DNA of 64,000 bases from Leucothrix arctica (GCF_003172895.1 NZ_QGKL01000029.1:62001-126000); one strand, 5' to 3'; shown: positions 18,052 to 27,295, counted from the stretch's first letter. Translations and numbers: made by a program. The notes: generated by a model not told the origin, from the sequence alone.

Positions 18052-18606
18052 CTAAACCACTGTAGCCTCTAAGACTAGCGAGTCCAACAACGCAGCATAG
18101 TCTTCGATCGTCTTTTCCGTCTCAAAACCTGTTACTTTCGCGGCATCATCATATCGGCGTAATTTAGCAGCATCTGCATACCAGCGGTTACACTCAAAAC
18201 GCTCCTGCTCCGCAATGTTCATAAAACCACCTTGTAACTCCATACTGTATTTTGACGCAGGTGATAATAACTTGAGATAACTAATATCAACCGAGCATAA
18301 GTAACGTTTAGCACGTACATGCAATCGCACTGGCTCAACAACCGACTTAGGAAAATAATGCTTTAACCAATCAGCTGCTAAACACTCATGCAACTCATCA
18401 ATCTCTTCTTCGCTTGCGGTACCTGCAAATTTAAGATGTCCGATATCATGCAATAAACAGGCCGCCACCAAACTTGGCGCAGCATTATTTTTCTGAGCTA
18501 AAGCCGCTGTTTGTAACGCATGCGAGGTTTGCGAAACCGCTTCCCCATAACTGTTATCGCCCTTATCGTTAAATAGACGAATAATCTCTTTGCTTATAGC
18601 TGTCAT
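18052..18606 (-). CDS. PhnZ-like HD-domain oxygenase/hydrolase of phosphonate operons
   Basis: A 184-residue HD-domain protein of the type found in phosphonate degradation operons (TIGR03276, related to PhnZ). The metal-binding HD motif is LLHDIGHL (about residues 52-59), preceded by SYGEAVSQTSHA, the conserved N-terminal block with a histidine ligand. PhnZ is a di-iron oxygenase that cleaves 2-amino-1-hydroxyethylphosphonate made by PhnY. No phnY is in the window, so the substrate here is open. It is the last gene of the phn operon. GTG at 18609 and ATG at 18606 are both possible starts behind GAGGGAG; I use the ATG. Confidence 0.82.
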   Translation of the reverse strand: MTAISKEIIRLFNDKGDNSYGEAVSQTSHALQTAALAQKNNAAPSLVAACLLHDIGHLKFAGTASEEEIDELHECLAADWLKHYFPKSVVEPVRLHVRAKRYLCSVDISYLKLLSPASKYSMELQGGFMNIAEQERFECNRWYADAAKLRRYDDAAKVTGFETEKTIEDYAALLDSLVLEATVV

Positions 18607-19157
18607 CACTTCTCCCTCAAGAAGTCAAAAAACTGTTTAGTTGCTATAGCCACTGACTCACTGTTATCCAAAATTTGGGTATTTTCAGGGAATACATCAA
18701 CCAACGATGCTGAGCGACTAAAGCGAGCTTCTAGCTCCTCAAGAGACTCACGCCCCCTCTTAATCAAACGCTCTTTCAGTAAATGACTCGGCACTTCTAT
18801 ATTTATAGTGATTAACTCGGGAAACAACTCAAGCGCCCTTGGCAAGTACTCACGAGAGCCATTCACAACGACGTTCATGCCGGAGTTAATCCAAGTATTG
18901 AGCTCGGTACCAATGCCGTAATGTAATCTGTTAGCGTGCCAATGCATCACAAAGCAATTCGCTTTGCGTCGCTGAACAAACTCTTCTTCGGTTAAAGAAA
19001 TGTGATTCTCATTTTGGTCACTGGCAGCACGCGTAATATAACGGTGTGCCACAATCAAGCGATCTTCTCGCTGAGCTTCCTCACGTATTGCCCGTAGAAT
19101 GCTGTCCTTACCACTCCCAGACGCGCCCACGATAAAGAATACTTGCCCTTTTTTCAC
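18606..19157 (-). CDS. phnN: Ribose 1,5-bisphosphate phosphokinase
   Basis: A 183-residue guanylate-kinase-like P-loop enzyme that phosphorylates ribose 1,5-bisphosphate to PRPP, the last step of the C-P lyase pathway. The Walker A motif is GASGSGKDS near residue 11. HRYITRAAS and VNGSREYLPRA are typical PhnN blocks. It starts with GTG directly after the stop codon of the DUF1045 gene, with no gap, which suggests translational coupling. Its stop overlaps the start of the HD-domain gene. Confidence 0.93.
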   Translation of the reverse strand: MKKGQVFFIVGASGSGKDSILRAIREEAQREDRLIVAHRYITRAASDQNENHISLTEEEFVQRRKANCFVMHWHANRLHYGIGTELNTWINSGMNVVVNGSREYLPRALELFPELITINIEVPSHLLKERLIKRGRESLEELEARFSRSASLVDVFPENTQILDNSESVAIATKQFFDFLREK

Positions 19158-19796
19158 TTATGAATCCCCAAAGTACACACGCTCTAGATTAACGAATTGC
19201 GAGTCACGATCAGACTGGCCAAACATACAAATATTGCTACAACGAGTGATTTTATTAGCGGCTGAAAAACGATCGGTTAACAACTCAAATAACTCAGCGC
19301 GTTTGACGTCATTCTCTATATCGTTGGTGAGCGTCAAATGAAACTTGAACAGTTCCATCACGTAGGGATAGCCCCACTTTTTACGAAGCGCTACTTCCTG
19401 AAGCGTCAAACTACTATTTGGTCTTTTTTGGTAGTCCTCTTCAGTTAAAGGTGCTCTGAAATTATCAAACTCACGCACACAATTAGCTGCTAGCGTATCT
19501 AACTCGACACAAGGCTGATCTGGAACTAAAGCAATAAACTTTCCAATAGTAAGCACTTTCAAGGGCGGTATCTCAAAACTCTTTTGGTCCACAGCAAAGT
19601 CTCGAAGTGCATCAACTAGTTCAGCATGCGTTTTATTATTTAGCGAGAATGGTGCTTTAAGTGTGCCGTGAAAACAGTATGAAGCAGCTCTTGCGGTAAA
19701 CTTCCAATAATCTGAGTCACTGAACCAATCAGAGCTAAGCTGTGCCAGCTCAGAACTCTCATCAGGCGCATAATAAATTGCGTATCGTGTACTCAT
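19158..19796 (-). CDS. DUF1045 phosphonate-operon protein, 2H phosphoesterase-like
   Basis: A 212-residue protein of the DUF1045 family (TIGR03223), found in phn operons. It has two HxT[L] motifs of the 2H phosphoesterase fold: FHGTLKAPF and FHLTLTND. It starts at the ATG at 19796, with GGAGG 7 bases upstream; a longer frame to 19892 would run into phnM and is rejected. The C-P lyase pathway needs opening of 5-phosphoribosyl 1,2-cyclic phosphate, normally done by PhnP. No phnP is present in this operon, so this 2H-type protein is a good candidate for that step. That role is inference. Confidence 0.85.
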   Translation of the reverse strand: MSTRYAIYYAPDESSELAQLSSDWFSDSDYWKFTARAASYCFHGTLKAPFSLNNKTHAELVDALRDFAVDQKSFEIPPLKVLTIGKFIALVPDQPCVELDTLAANCVREFDNFRAPLTEEDYQKRPNSSLTLQEVALRKKWGYPYVMELFKFHLTLTNDIENDVKRAELFELLTDRFSAANKITRCSNICMFGQSDRDSQFVNLERVYFGDS

Positions 19797-19809
19797 ATTG
19801 AAACCTCCA

Positions 19810-20955
19810 TTAATAGACTTGTAGTCCCGCCACCCAAGTGCCTTTGACCAGCGGTATATCTTCAAACAGCCCGACTCTAACAAGGTCAGCACGCTTGCCT
19901 GAGACTATTTCACCGCGGTCAGACAAACCAATGGCCTTAGCTGGTCCAGCAGTCACCATACTAATCGCTTGTGGCAAACTAATATTGTCTATCACTTGGG
20001 ATAAGGTAAATGCAGCAAGTAATAAACTACTTGGCACATAGTCTGACGACAAAATATCAACCAGTCCCAAGTTAGCTAGCTCACGCGCAGATACATTGCC
20101 TGAATGAGATAAACCACGAACAACATTCGGAGCACCCATCATCACCTTCAGGCCTTTCTCATATGACACACGAGCCGCTTCTTCTGTCGTTGGAAACTCC
20201 GCAACCATCATGCCTAAAGCCGCTGACTCATTCGCATGAGTAATGGTCGCATCATCGTGACTGGCTAAGGCAATTCCTCGATCACGACAGTCTGCTGAAA
20301 CAATTTGACGGTGCTTATCACTATACTGCTCTGCATTCGCTAGCTGACGTTCAATAAATGCATCCATTTCAGCATCAGACAAGCTATATTTGCCTTGATA
20401 ATACTCGTAATATTTATCAATTTTGACAAACTGACGTTGCCCCGGTGAGTGGTCCATCAACGATACTAGTCGCAACGCTGGTGACTCTCGGAACTGCTCC
20501 CAAAGCGTCAACAACTCTGGGTAGACTACCTCACAACGTAGATGTAATAGGTGTTCAGCTCTCAACAAACCCTGCTCACGTGCGGTATCAATCGCAGATG
20601 TCATTGACGACAACAAACCAACCCGTTGCGCGCCATCATTCACTTCACCCAGCGCAATTGCATCCAATACCGTGGTGATACCAGCCGCAACAACCTGTGC
20701 ATCATGGCCTAATACCGCAGGAATAGGTGGCCACTTCACGCCCGGACGAGGTTTCATGTGGCGCTCTAAGTTGTCCGTATGTAACTCAACCAAACCAGGA
20801 ATCAAATAATCACCCTGACAGTCAATTGCACCGTTTGCATCAATCATCACTTCACTGACGTCAACGATTTTTCCCGACTCAACGACGACAGTACCGTGAA
20901 TTACTTCATTTCTAAGCACAATCTGTGCGTTAGTAAACACCTGTTGATTAATCAC
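19810..20955 (-). CDS. phnM: Alpha-D-ribose 1-methylphosphonate 5-triphosphate diphosphatase
   Basis: A 381-residue amidohydrolase-fold enzyme. It removes pyrophosphate from ribose 1-phosphonate 5-triphosphate, making the substrate of C-P lyase. The metal-binding motif is GLVELHTDNLERHMKPRPGV (about residues 55-74). ASHDDAT and LSSDYVPSSLL supply later conserved His and Asp residues. It starts with GTG and overlaps the phnL stop by 8 bases. Sequence and position match E. coli PhnM closely. Confidence 0.95.
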   Translation of the reverse strand: MINQQVFTNAQIVLRNEVIHGTVVVESGKIVDVSEVMIDANGAIDCQGDYLIPGLVELHTDNLERHMKPRPGVKWPPIPAVLGHDAQVVAAGITTVLDAIALGEVNDGAQRVGLLSSMTSAIDTAREQGLLRAEHLLHLRCEVVYPELLTLWEQFRESPALRLVSLMDHSPGQRQFVKIDKYYEYYQGKYSLSDAEMDAFIERQLANAEQYSDKHRQIVSADCRDRGIALASHDDATITHANESAALGMMVAEFPTTEEAARVSYEKGLKVMMGAPNVVRGLSHSGNVSARELANLGLVDILSSDYVPSSLLLAAFTLSQVIDNISLPQAISMVTAGPAKAIGLSDRGEIVSGKRADLVRVGLFEDIPLVKGTWVAGLQVY

Positions 20956-21646
20956 TCGTATCGTCTCCCACCGTTAAATCATAGTAGTCATCAGCAACCG
21001 CTTCACGAACTACTGAGTCATGAAAAATGCCTAAGATAGCAACACCCTGTGCTCGTTTCTCATTAATCATCTCAATCACGACATCCCTGTTTGCCTCATC
21101 CAACGAAGCCGTTGGCTCATCTAAAAGCAATAAAGGGTGATCTGAAATAAAGCCATGAGCGATATTCACACGTTGCTGCTCACCACCCGAGAACGTCGCG
21201 GGTGCTAACATCCACAAACGCTCAGGAATATTCAATCGGGTTAAAATAGAGCGGGCTTTTTCAAACGCTTCTTCTTCACCAATACCACACTCCAACAATG
21301 GATTCGCGACGATTTGCAATGTTGTTACACGCGGCACAACACGCAAAAACTGACTGACATAGCCCATGGTATTTTTACGAATATTTAAGATAGTGCGTGG
21401 ACTAGCGTCACATAACTCAACCCGTTCGCCTTTATGGTGGACATAAATCTCACCACTGGCAGCGATGTAATTACCGTAGATGGTTCTAAGTAAACTACTT
21501 TTTCCCGCCCCCGATGGGCCTCGAAGCACCAAGCAGCTACCTGCTTCTAAGGAAAAGTTCACGCCCCATAGCGCAATAATTTTGGCATCACTTTGGTGAT
21601 GTAATGTGAAGCTCTTTGTAAGATCTTTAACGGTCAATATGGTCAT
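20948..21646 (-). CDS. phnL: C-P lyase ABC-type ATP-binding protein PhnL
   Basis: A 232-residue ABC-type ATPase of the C-P lyase machinery, not a transporter part. Walker A is GPSGAGKSS, the signature is FSGGEQQRV, and Walker B is PLLLLDEPTA. With PhnG, PhnH and PhnI it takes part in transfer of the phosphonate to ribose of ATP. The start overlaps the phnK stop as ATGA, and the stop overlaps the phnM GTG. Confidence 0.94.
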   Translation of the reverse strand: MTILTVKDLTKSFTLHHQSDAKIIALWGVNFSLEAGSCLVLRGPSGAGKSSLLRTIYGNYIAASGEIYVHHKGERVELCDASPRTILNIRKNTMGYVSQFLRVVPRVTTLQIVANPLLECGIGEEEAFEKARSILTRLNIPERLWMLAPATFSGGEQQRVNIAHGFISDHPLLLLDEPTASLDEANRDVVIEMINEKRAQGVAILGIFHDSVVREAVADDYYDLTVGDDTSD

Positions 21647-22419
21647 GGCTGAAGTACCGATGAAACTAATAACTGGGTGTACGGATGCTGCGGATCATCT
21701 AATACCTGATCCGTAAGCCCCGTTTCGACCACACGGCCTCGTTGCATCACCATCAAGCGATGCGCCAGCAACCGTGCTACTGCAAGATCATGTGTGACAA
21801 TTATTACAGAGAGGTTATATTGACTCACTAGTTTTTTTAATAAGTCCAATAAACGCGCCTGTACCGACACATCTAAGCCACCCGTTGGCTCATCCATAAA
21901 AATCAGTTTTGGGTGTGTCACTAAATTTCTAGCAATTTGCAACCGTTGCTGCATCCCACCTGAAAAGGTTGTTGGCATATCATCAATACGATCAATATCG
22001 ATCTCGACATTTTCCAACCACGTTTCCGCTTGCTGACGAATGCTGCCGTAGTTGCGCTCACCATTTTCCATTAAACGCTCACCGATATTCGCACCTGCAC
22101 TGACGTTTAACCGCAGACCATCCCTTGGACTTTGATGAACTACACCCCACTCACTGCGAGTGAGTTGTCGACGTTGCGACTCTGGTAGCTCATACAGGTC
22201 TAACAAACCTTTAATATCTGAGAAATACTCAACGCGCCCTGCATCAGGTGTTAGCTGAGTTGATAAGGCTTTTAGTAATGACGTTTTACCTGAACCAGAC
22301 TCACCCACTACACCCAGCACTTCACCGGGAAACAACTCAAAGTTTATCTGCTCACACGCGACATAATCGCCATAATGAACGGCCAAATCTTCGACCTTTA
22401 ATAAGGCTTGTTCGATCAT
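21643..22419 (-). CDS. phnK: C-P lyase ABC-type ATP-binding protein PhnK
   Basis: A 258-residue ABC-type ATPase that docks on the PhnGHIJ core. Walker A is GESGSGKTS, the signature is FSGGMQQRL, and Walker B is LIFMDEPTGG. The ATG at 22419 overlaps the phnJ stop by ATGA and has GGAGG 6 bases upstream; the longer frame to 22455 would extend into phnJ and is rejected. The protein resembles the dipeptide-transporter ATPases, as E. coli PhnK does. Confidence 0.94.
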   Translation of the reverse strand: MIEQALLKVEDLAVHYGDYVACEQINFELFPGEVLGVVGESGSGKTSLLKALSTQLTPDAGRVEYFSDIKGLLDLYELPESQRRQLTRSEWGVVHQSPRDGLRLNVSAGANIGERLMENGERNYGSIRQQAETWLENVEIDIDRIDDMPTTFSGGMQQRLQIARNLVTHPKLIFMDEPTGGLDVSVQARLLDLLKKLVSQYNLSVIIVTHDLAVARLLAHRLMVMQRGRVVETGLTDQVLDDPQHPYTQLLVSSVLQP

Positions 22420-23264
22420 CGCTGGCCTCCCTGCTCGGCTTGGCGTGTTTGGCAATAATCACTATCCGCGCAAGCAAATAGGCGCTCACCATGATCATCT
22501 ACCACGATTTCATCAAGGAAGGTATTATCTGCACCGCACAGCGCGCAGCTATTTTCCCAGCGTTGAACTTCAAACGGATGATCTTCAAAGTCTAAGCTCT
22601 TCACTTTGGTATAAGGCGGCACTGCATAAATACGCTTCTCACGCCCCGCACCAAATACCTGCAAGGCATGCATATTGTCCATTTTTGGATTATCAAACTT
22701 TGGAATCGGTGACGGTCGCATTACATAACGATCATTCACCATCACGGGATAATCGTAGGTATGAAGAATTGCTCCATAATGCGCGATATCCTCATACAAT
22801 TTCGTATGCATAATGCCGTACTCACTCAGCGCATGCATCTTTCTCGCTTCCGTTTCTCGCGGCTCTAAAAAGCTCAGCGGGTCAGGAATCGGCACTTGGT
22901 AGATTAATATTTGGCCTTTCTGCAATGGTGTTTCCGGAATGCGGTGACGCGTTTGAATCAAGGTCGCCTCAGTTGTTTTTTCCGTGGTTGCAACACCTGT
23001 CGTACGACGGAAGAACTTACGAATACTCACTGCATTGGTAGTGTCGTCCGAGCCTTGATCGATGACTTTCAAGGTATCATCTAGACCAATCAAACTAGCC
23101 GTTAATTGAATACCACCCGTTCCCCAACCATAAGGCATAGGCATTTCACGCGAACCGAAAGGCACTTGATAACCAGGAATTGCCACCGCTTTTAACAGGC
23201 TACGACGAATCATGCGCTTAGTCTGCTCATCGAGGTAAGCAAAGTTGTAATCTGGATCGCTCAT
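22416..23264 (-). CDS. phnJ: Carbon-phosphorus lyase radical-SAM subunit
   Basis: A 282-residue radical SAM enzyme that breaks the C-P bond of ribose 1-methylphosphonate 5-phosphate. Cys240, Cys243 and Cys265 match the unusual cluster ligands of E. coli PhnJ, and Cys271 and Gly31 match its Cys272 thiyl and Gly32 glycyl radical sites. All are offset by one residue, so the active site is intact. The start overlaps the phnI stop as ATGA, and the stop overlaps the phnK start. Confidence 0.96.
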   Translation of the reverse strand: MSDPDYNFAYLDEQTKRMIRRSLLKAVAIPGYQVPFGSREMPMPYGWGTGGIQLTASLIGLDDTLKVIDQGSDDTTNAVSIRKFFRRTTGVATTEKTTEATLIQTRHRIPETPLQKGQILIYQVPIPDPLSFLEPRETEARKMHALSEYGIMHTKLYEDIAHYGAILHTYDYPVMVNDRYVMRPSPIPKFDNPKMDNMHALQVFGAGREKRIYAVPPYTKVKSLDFEDHPFEVQRWENSCALCGADNTFLDEIVVDDHGERLFACADSDYCQTRQAEQGGQR

Positions 23265-24385
23265 TCCGTAGTCTCTTTATTATCAGCAGAATCATTAGCT
23301 CGTAACTTACGAATCAGTTCCAACTCTGATTGAAAATCAACATAGTGCGGTAGCTTCAAGTGCTGTACAAAGCCCGATGCTTCAACGTTATCGCTATGCA
23401 TCAACACAAATTCAGGATCTTGCGCAGCCGATTTTACTGGCTCACCCAGCTCTTCAGCACGCAACGCACGATCAACTAAAGCCATCGCCATCGCCTTACG
23501 CTCGCTATAGCCAAAGGTCAAACCATAACCCCGAGTAAACTGCGGTGGCTTATCCTTGCTACCTTTGAATTGATTGACCATTTCGCACTCAGTCACTTCA
23601 ATCTCACCAATACAAATACTGAAACCCAGCTCTGGCGGTGTAATTTCAACCTCAACATCACCCAAACGAATCTCACCCGCAAAAGGATGGGTATGACCAT
23701 AACCGCGCTGTGTGGCATAACCTAATGCCAGCAAAAAACCTTCATCACCACGCGCTAGATTTTGTAAACGCACATCACGATCAGCAGGTAACTTAATGGC
23801 TTCACGTGTGATGTCATCCACTGGAATATCATCAATAGGCTGTTCTTTTTCAATCAAGCCTTCTTGATTCAGAAGATCCATGACACGGGGAATGACTGCT
23901 TCAGATGTTTCGCTATCCATCTGTTCATTCAATATTTCCAGCTCAGCCGATAAGCCTTTATCGCTGGTATCTTGCTCAGCCACCATCAACTTAAAGTCGA
24001 GTAAGCGATGCGTGTAATCGTAGGTTGGCCCTAAAATCTGCCCACCTGGTAAGTCTTTAAATGTCGCGGAAATACGGCGTTTAATATGCATATTCGCCGT
24101 GTCAATCGGTTCTGTCGTCGCCAAGCGTGGTAGCGTTGTTCGGTAAGCCCGCAATAAGAAAATGGCTTCAACCAAATCTCCCTGCGCCTGCTTAATCGCT
24201 AGTGCCGCCAAGCTAGGGTCATAACAAGAACCCTCTGTCATCACTCGTGAAACCGATAATGATAGCTGCTGCTCTATCTGCTCAACTGTTAACTCAGCCA
24301 GCGACTGCTCACCACGACGACGCTCTGCCAGTAAGGCATGTGCTTCATCAATGGCCTTTTCTCCGCCTTTAACTGCTACGTACAC
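23261..24385 (-). CDS. phnI: C-P lyase core subunit PhnI
   Basis: A 374-residue subunit of the PhnGHIJ core. It provides the nucleosidase activity that joins phosphonate to ribose with loss of adenine. The opening MYVAVKGGEKAIDEAHALL and the block GGQILGPTYDYTHRLLDFKL closely match E. coli PhnI. It uses a GTG start placed directly after the phnH stop, with no gap. Its stop overlaps phnJ. Confidence 0.95.
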   Translation of the reverse strand: MYVAVKGGEKAIDEAHALLAERRRGEQSLAELTVEQIEQQLSLSVSRVMTEGSCYDPSLAALAIKQAQGDLVEAIFLLRAYRTTLPRLATTEPIDTANMHIKRRISATFKDLPGGQILGPTYDYTHRLLDFKLMVAEQDTSDKGLSAELEILNEQMDSETSEAVIPRVMDLLNQEGLIEKEQPIDDIPVDDITREAIKLPADRDVRLQNLARGDEGFLLALGYATQRGYGHTHPFAGEIRLGDVEVEITPPELGFSICIGEIEVTECEMVNQFKGSKDKPPQFTRGYGLTFGYSERKAMAMALVDRALRAEELGEPVKSAAQDPEFVLMHSDNVEASGFVQHLKLPHYVDFQSELELIRKLRANDSADNKETTE

Positions 24386-24955
24386 TTAGTAAACCTCTAT
24401 CTGTGTGGTACGCGGAAGCGCAATCACATCATTTCCATCAACAAGAATCATATCGATACCACAAGGCGCTAATACTGATAAGGCCTGACGTTGATCCAAT
24501 AATGGCTCAGGCAAGCCCAGCGCTAGCTCGACATCATTCTCTATCCCTGGCCCCGTTAAACGACTCAGCTTGCCTTGAAAGCTCGTTTCAATAATAAGCG
24601 TGCAATTACCATGCGGCTGCTCTTCGGTACCCACTGAAAACAATGTTAGATCAGGAATAGCACCAATATCTGTAACTACTGCAAAGGACGCGTCCTGCGT
24701 GTTTCTAGTAACTACAGCACCTACATGAAAATCTAGATAGTCTAATAACGCGCGTTGTCTTACATCATCGTCCAACCAAAGCGATGTGCTTTGATCAACT
24801 AACGTCAGCAGTATTGACAATGTTGCGTTAGCAATTGGCAGCTCTACATCAATGCTGGGCAGTGTGACCTTAGTTCCCGGCTCAGACATGGCTTTTAAAA
24901 TATGCCGGAAACACTGCTGTGAATCATGAACCGAATCTTGAAATGCGGCTTGCAT
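24386..24955 (-). CDS. phnH: C-P lyase subunit PhnH
   Basis: A 189-residue core subunit of C-P lyase. It begins MQAAFQDSVHDSQQCFRHIL, matching PhnH N-termini, followed by AMSEPGT. The ATG at 24955 lies one base after the phnG stop; the longer open frame to 25069 runs back over phnG and has no support. The block SPCGIDMILVDG-like segment near the C-terminus (here APCGIDMILVDG) is typical. Confidence 0.93.
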   Translation of the reverse strand: MQAAFQDSVHDSQQCFRHILKAMSEPGTKVTLPSIDVELPIANATLSILLTLVDQSTSLWLDDDVRQRALLDYLDFHVGAVVTRNTQDASFAVVTDIGAIPDLTLFSVGTEEQPHGNCTLIIETSFQGKLSRLTGPGIENDVELALGLPEPLLDQRQALSVLAPCGIDMILVDGNDVIALPRTTQIEVY

Positions 24956-24956
24956 G

Positions 24957-25412
24957 TTAGTCACTCTCTCCTCGAACCATCGTGAAAAATTCCACGCGGG
25001 TTTTGTCAGTTTCTTGGGATTGTTGTTTCTTATTACTGTGTAGGCGTTCAGCAATCGGTTGAATAACACTTTCTAACAACTTCGACTGTAGCGATGGTTG
25101 TTGCAGCAAAGCATCAAACACTGCTGCCAATTCCGCATGGCGTTTATTGCGACCAATAAGATAGCCGTGCCCTGCGGTGTCACCCAGTAAAATACTAGCG
25201 CGAGTCATAGTTGTTTCACCTAAGTTAAAACGTTGACCAGTTCCGCCAGCACGCGCTCTGACCATCGCCAAGCCTGACTCCGCAGGCCGCAACCAACGAT
25301 AGTCTGGTGATTCTGCTAATGCCTCGAAAGCCGTTTCTAACTCCTCAGGTAATGCCTGAGACAACATGCTTATCCAGTGCTTTCGAGCTGCTTCGTTTTG
25401 AGATAGATCCAT
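24957..25412 (-). CDS. phnG: C-P lyase subunit PhnG
   Basis: A 151-residue core subunit of the PhnGHIJ complex. The conserved block VRARAGGTGQRFNLGETTMT, followed by GHGYLIGRN, identifies the family. It begins one base after the phnE stop, so the transport and lyase parts of the operon are read together. Length is normal for PhnG. Confidence 0.93.
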   Translation of the reverse strand: MDLSQNEAARKHWISMLSQALPEELETAFEALAESPDYRWLRPAESGLAMVRARAGGTGQRFNLGETTMTRASILLGDTAGHGYLIGRNKRHAELAAVFDALLQQPSLQSKLLESVIQPIAERLHSNKKQQSQETDKTRVEFFTMVRGESD

Positions 25413-25413
25413 C

Positions 25414-26217
25414 TTAAATCGCCCACTTACGTAGCTGTTGTGACAATAAATCCAATAACGTCACTGTCGCAATAATCACGATCATCACCGCAGCTGTTTC
25501 TGGGAATTGGAAGCCACGAATGCTCTCCCACAAAATCACGCCGATACCACCTGCTCCGACCATGCCGACCACAGACGCTGAACGTACATTCGACTCAAAG
25601 CGGTATAGTGAGTAAGAAATCCATAACGGTAACACTTGAGGAATCACACCGTAGATAATCTCTTGCACAGGGCTTGCGCCCGTCGCTCGTATTCCCTCAA
25701 CGGGTGATGGCTCGATTGCCTCAACTGCTTCTGAGAACAGCTTGGCAAGCACGCCAGTGGTATGAACAAATAAAGCCAGCACACCTGCGAATGGACCTAG
25801 CCCAACAGCGACCACAAATAGCATGGCAAATACCATCTCATTGATCGCACGCGCGGCATCCATAACTCGGCGCACTGGCTGATAAACCCACCAAGGCACC
25901 ATGTTTTCTGAACACAAAATCCCTAATGGGATCGAGACCACGATCGCGAGTGCCGTACCCCAGACTGCAATCTGTAGGGTAATGATCATCTCTTTGATAT
26001 AAAAATCGAGGTCTTTAAAATTAGGAGGGAAAAACTCACTGGCAAACTGCGCCATATTATCCGCATCTGTCCAGATAGCACTTGGACGCATTTCCGCGCC
26101 TTCCCACGAGAGCGCGAGCAGCGCGATAACAACGCCCCAAGCAATAAGATGGAACAACGAACGCTTGGCGCTTCGCTTAGGTAGTTCTGGCAGTGCGGTG
26201 TGTGTAATGGCAACCAT
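25414..26217 (-). CDS. phnE: Phosphonate ABC transporter permease
   Basis: A 267-residue inner-membrane permease of the PhnE family with about six transmembrane segments. The binding-protein-dependent transport motif appears as [20 protein letters not shown] (coupling loop). There is a single permease gene, so it would act as a homodimer with PhnC ATPases and PhnD. AGGA lies 7 bases before the ATG. A hairpin separates it from phnD. Confidence 0.93.
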   Translation of the reverse strand: MVAITHTALPELPKRSAKRSLFHLIAWGVVIALLALSWEGAEMRPSAIWTDADNMAQFASEFFPPNFKDLDFYIKEMIITLQIAVWGTALAIVVSIPLGILCSENMVPWWVYQPVRRVMDAARAINEMVFAMLFVVAVGLGPFAGVLALFVHTTGVLAKLFSEAVEAIEPSPVEGIRATGASPVQEIIYGVIPQVLPLWISYSLYRFESNVRSASVVGMVGAGGIGVILWESIRGFQFPETAAVMIVIIATVTLLDLLSQQLRKWAI

Positions 26218-26228
26218 GAGTTTTTCCT

Positions 26229-26266
26229 AAATAAGAAAGCGGGTCTCAGCACGCGCTGATCCCGCT
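26229..26266 (-). terminator. Intra-operon hairpin between phnD and phnE
   Basis: Read on the minus strand, AGCGGG (26266-26261) pairs with CCCGCT (26243-26238), enclosing a further imperfect CAGC/GCTG stem. TTTCTTATTT follows. It resembles the partial terminators or mRNA-protecting hairpins often found after binding-protein genes, and would let phnCD be expressed more than the downstream genes. Confidence 0.6.
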
Positions 26267-26284
26267 AAGTTATTATTATGATTA

Positions 26285-27295
26285 TTAAGACGATTTTTTC
26301 GAGATCGCTGCCATTTTCTGGTTCAGCGAATCTAGCTGTGCATCGATTTCTTTAAGCTTTGCTGCTTTTTCTTCAGCAGAGATCTTCTCGTCCTTAGCCA
26401 CCTTATTGCGATCTTTGAACAAAGACAGCTGACGGATAGGCAGTAACTGGTCGTTTGATGAGTCGCGGAAAGGTGCCCAATCTAGTGCCGCAAGCTTTTC
26501 CTTTTCAGCAACAACATCATCACCTTTAACACCGTAGTTCATGATGAAGCTTTTGACCTTAGACTTGGTCTCGTCATCTAGCTTTACGCGCCATACGATA
26601 GGATCAGAAGGGATTAAAGGAGACTTCCAAAGGACTTTAAGGTTCTTTAGTTTCTCAGGATGTGTCTTCTCAAGACGAGACCAGTTCTCAGTATTGTTAG
26701 TCGCGAAATCAATCTGCTTGCTAGCAACCGCTAGCAAGTTAGTCTGGTGGTTTGAGTTAAGCACGCGCTTGAAGATACGCTTAGGATCAACGTTGTTCTT
26801 CGTCCAAACGTAGTAACTAGGCACTAAGAAACCAGATGTTGAATTTGGATCACCGTTACCGAAAGATAAATCTTTAGCATTAGCCAGAATATCTTCAACA
26901 GAGTTTAGCTTGCTGTCTTTATGAGCGACTAGCAGACTCCAGTAACCAGGGTTGCCCGTCACGTCTACTGTCTGCGCGAATATTTCACCACCAGAACGGT
27001 CAACCGCAACCATTGCCGACTTGTTACCAAACCAAGCAATATCAACTTTGTCATAGCGCATCGCTTCGATAACGCCCGCATAGTCTGGTGCGAAGAAAGG
27101 CTTCACTTCAAAGCCTGTTTTCTTCTCCATATCCTCTAGGAATGGCAGCCATACTTTTTTAAGGTTTTGCGATGACTCAGTTGAAATAATACCAAAGTTC
27201 AATGTCTTTTTAACGTGGCTATCAGCTGCTGCAGTACCTGCGAACAGCATTGTTGCTGCTAGGCCGATTACGCCTAAAAATTTTCTACGTAACAT
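26285..27295 (-). CDS. phnD: Phosphonate ABC transporter, periplasmic binding protein
   Basis: A 336-residue periplasmic protein that binds phosphonates for PhnCE. The N-terminus MLRRKFLGVIGLAATMLFAG is a signal peptide with a Tat-like RRKFLG motif, cleaved near TAAADS. Family blocks include FAPDYAGVIEAMRYDKVDIA and FGNGDPNSTSGFLVPSYY. The ATG at 27295 has GGAG 8 bases upstream; the frame extends to 27328 without support. It follows phnC by 54 bases. Confidence 0.93.
   Translation of the reverse strand: MLRRKFLGVIGLAATMLFAGTAAADSHVKKTLNFGIISTESSQNLKKVWLPFLEDMEKKTGFEVKPFFAPDYAGVIEAMRYDKVDIAWFGNKSAMVAVDRSGGEIFAQTVDVTGNPGYWSLLVAHKDSKLNSVEDILANAKDLSFGNGDPNSTSGFLVPSYYVWTKNNVDPKRIFKRVLNSNHQTNLLAVASKQIDFATNNTENWSRLEKTHPEKLKNLKVLWKSPLIPSDPIVWRVKLDDETKSKVKSFIMNYGVKGDDVVAEKEKLAALDWAPFRDSSNDQLLPIRQLSLFKDRNKVAKDEKISAEEKAAKLKEIDAQLDSLNQKMAAISKKSS

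Noticed and set aside
19797-19892. Longer DUF1045 start inside phnM
   Set aside because: The added residues do not fit the family start, while the ATG at 19796 has GGAGG in place.
24956-25069. Longer phnH start inside phnG
   Set aside because: The family N-terminus begins exactly at the ATG at 24955.
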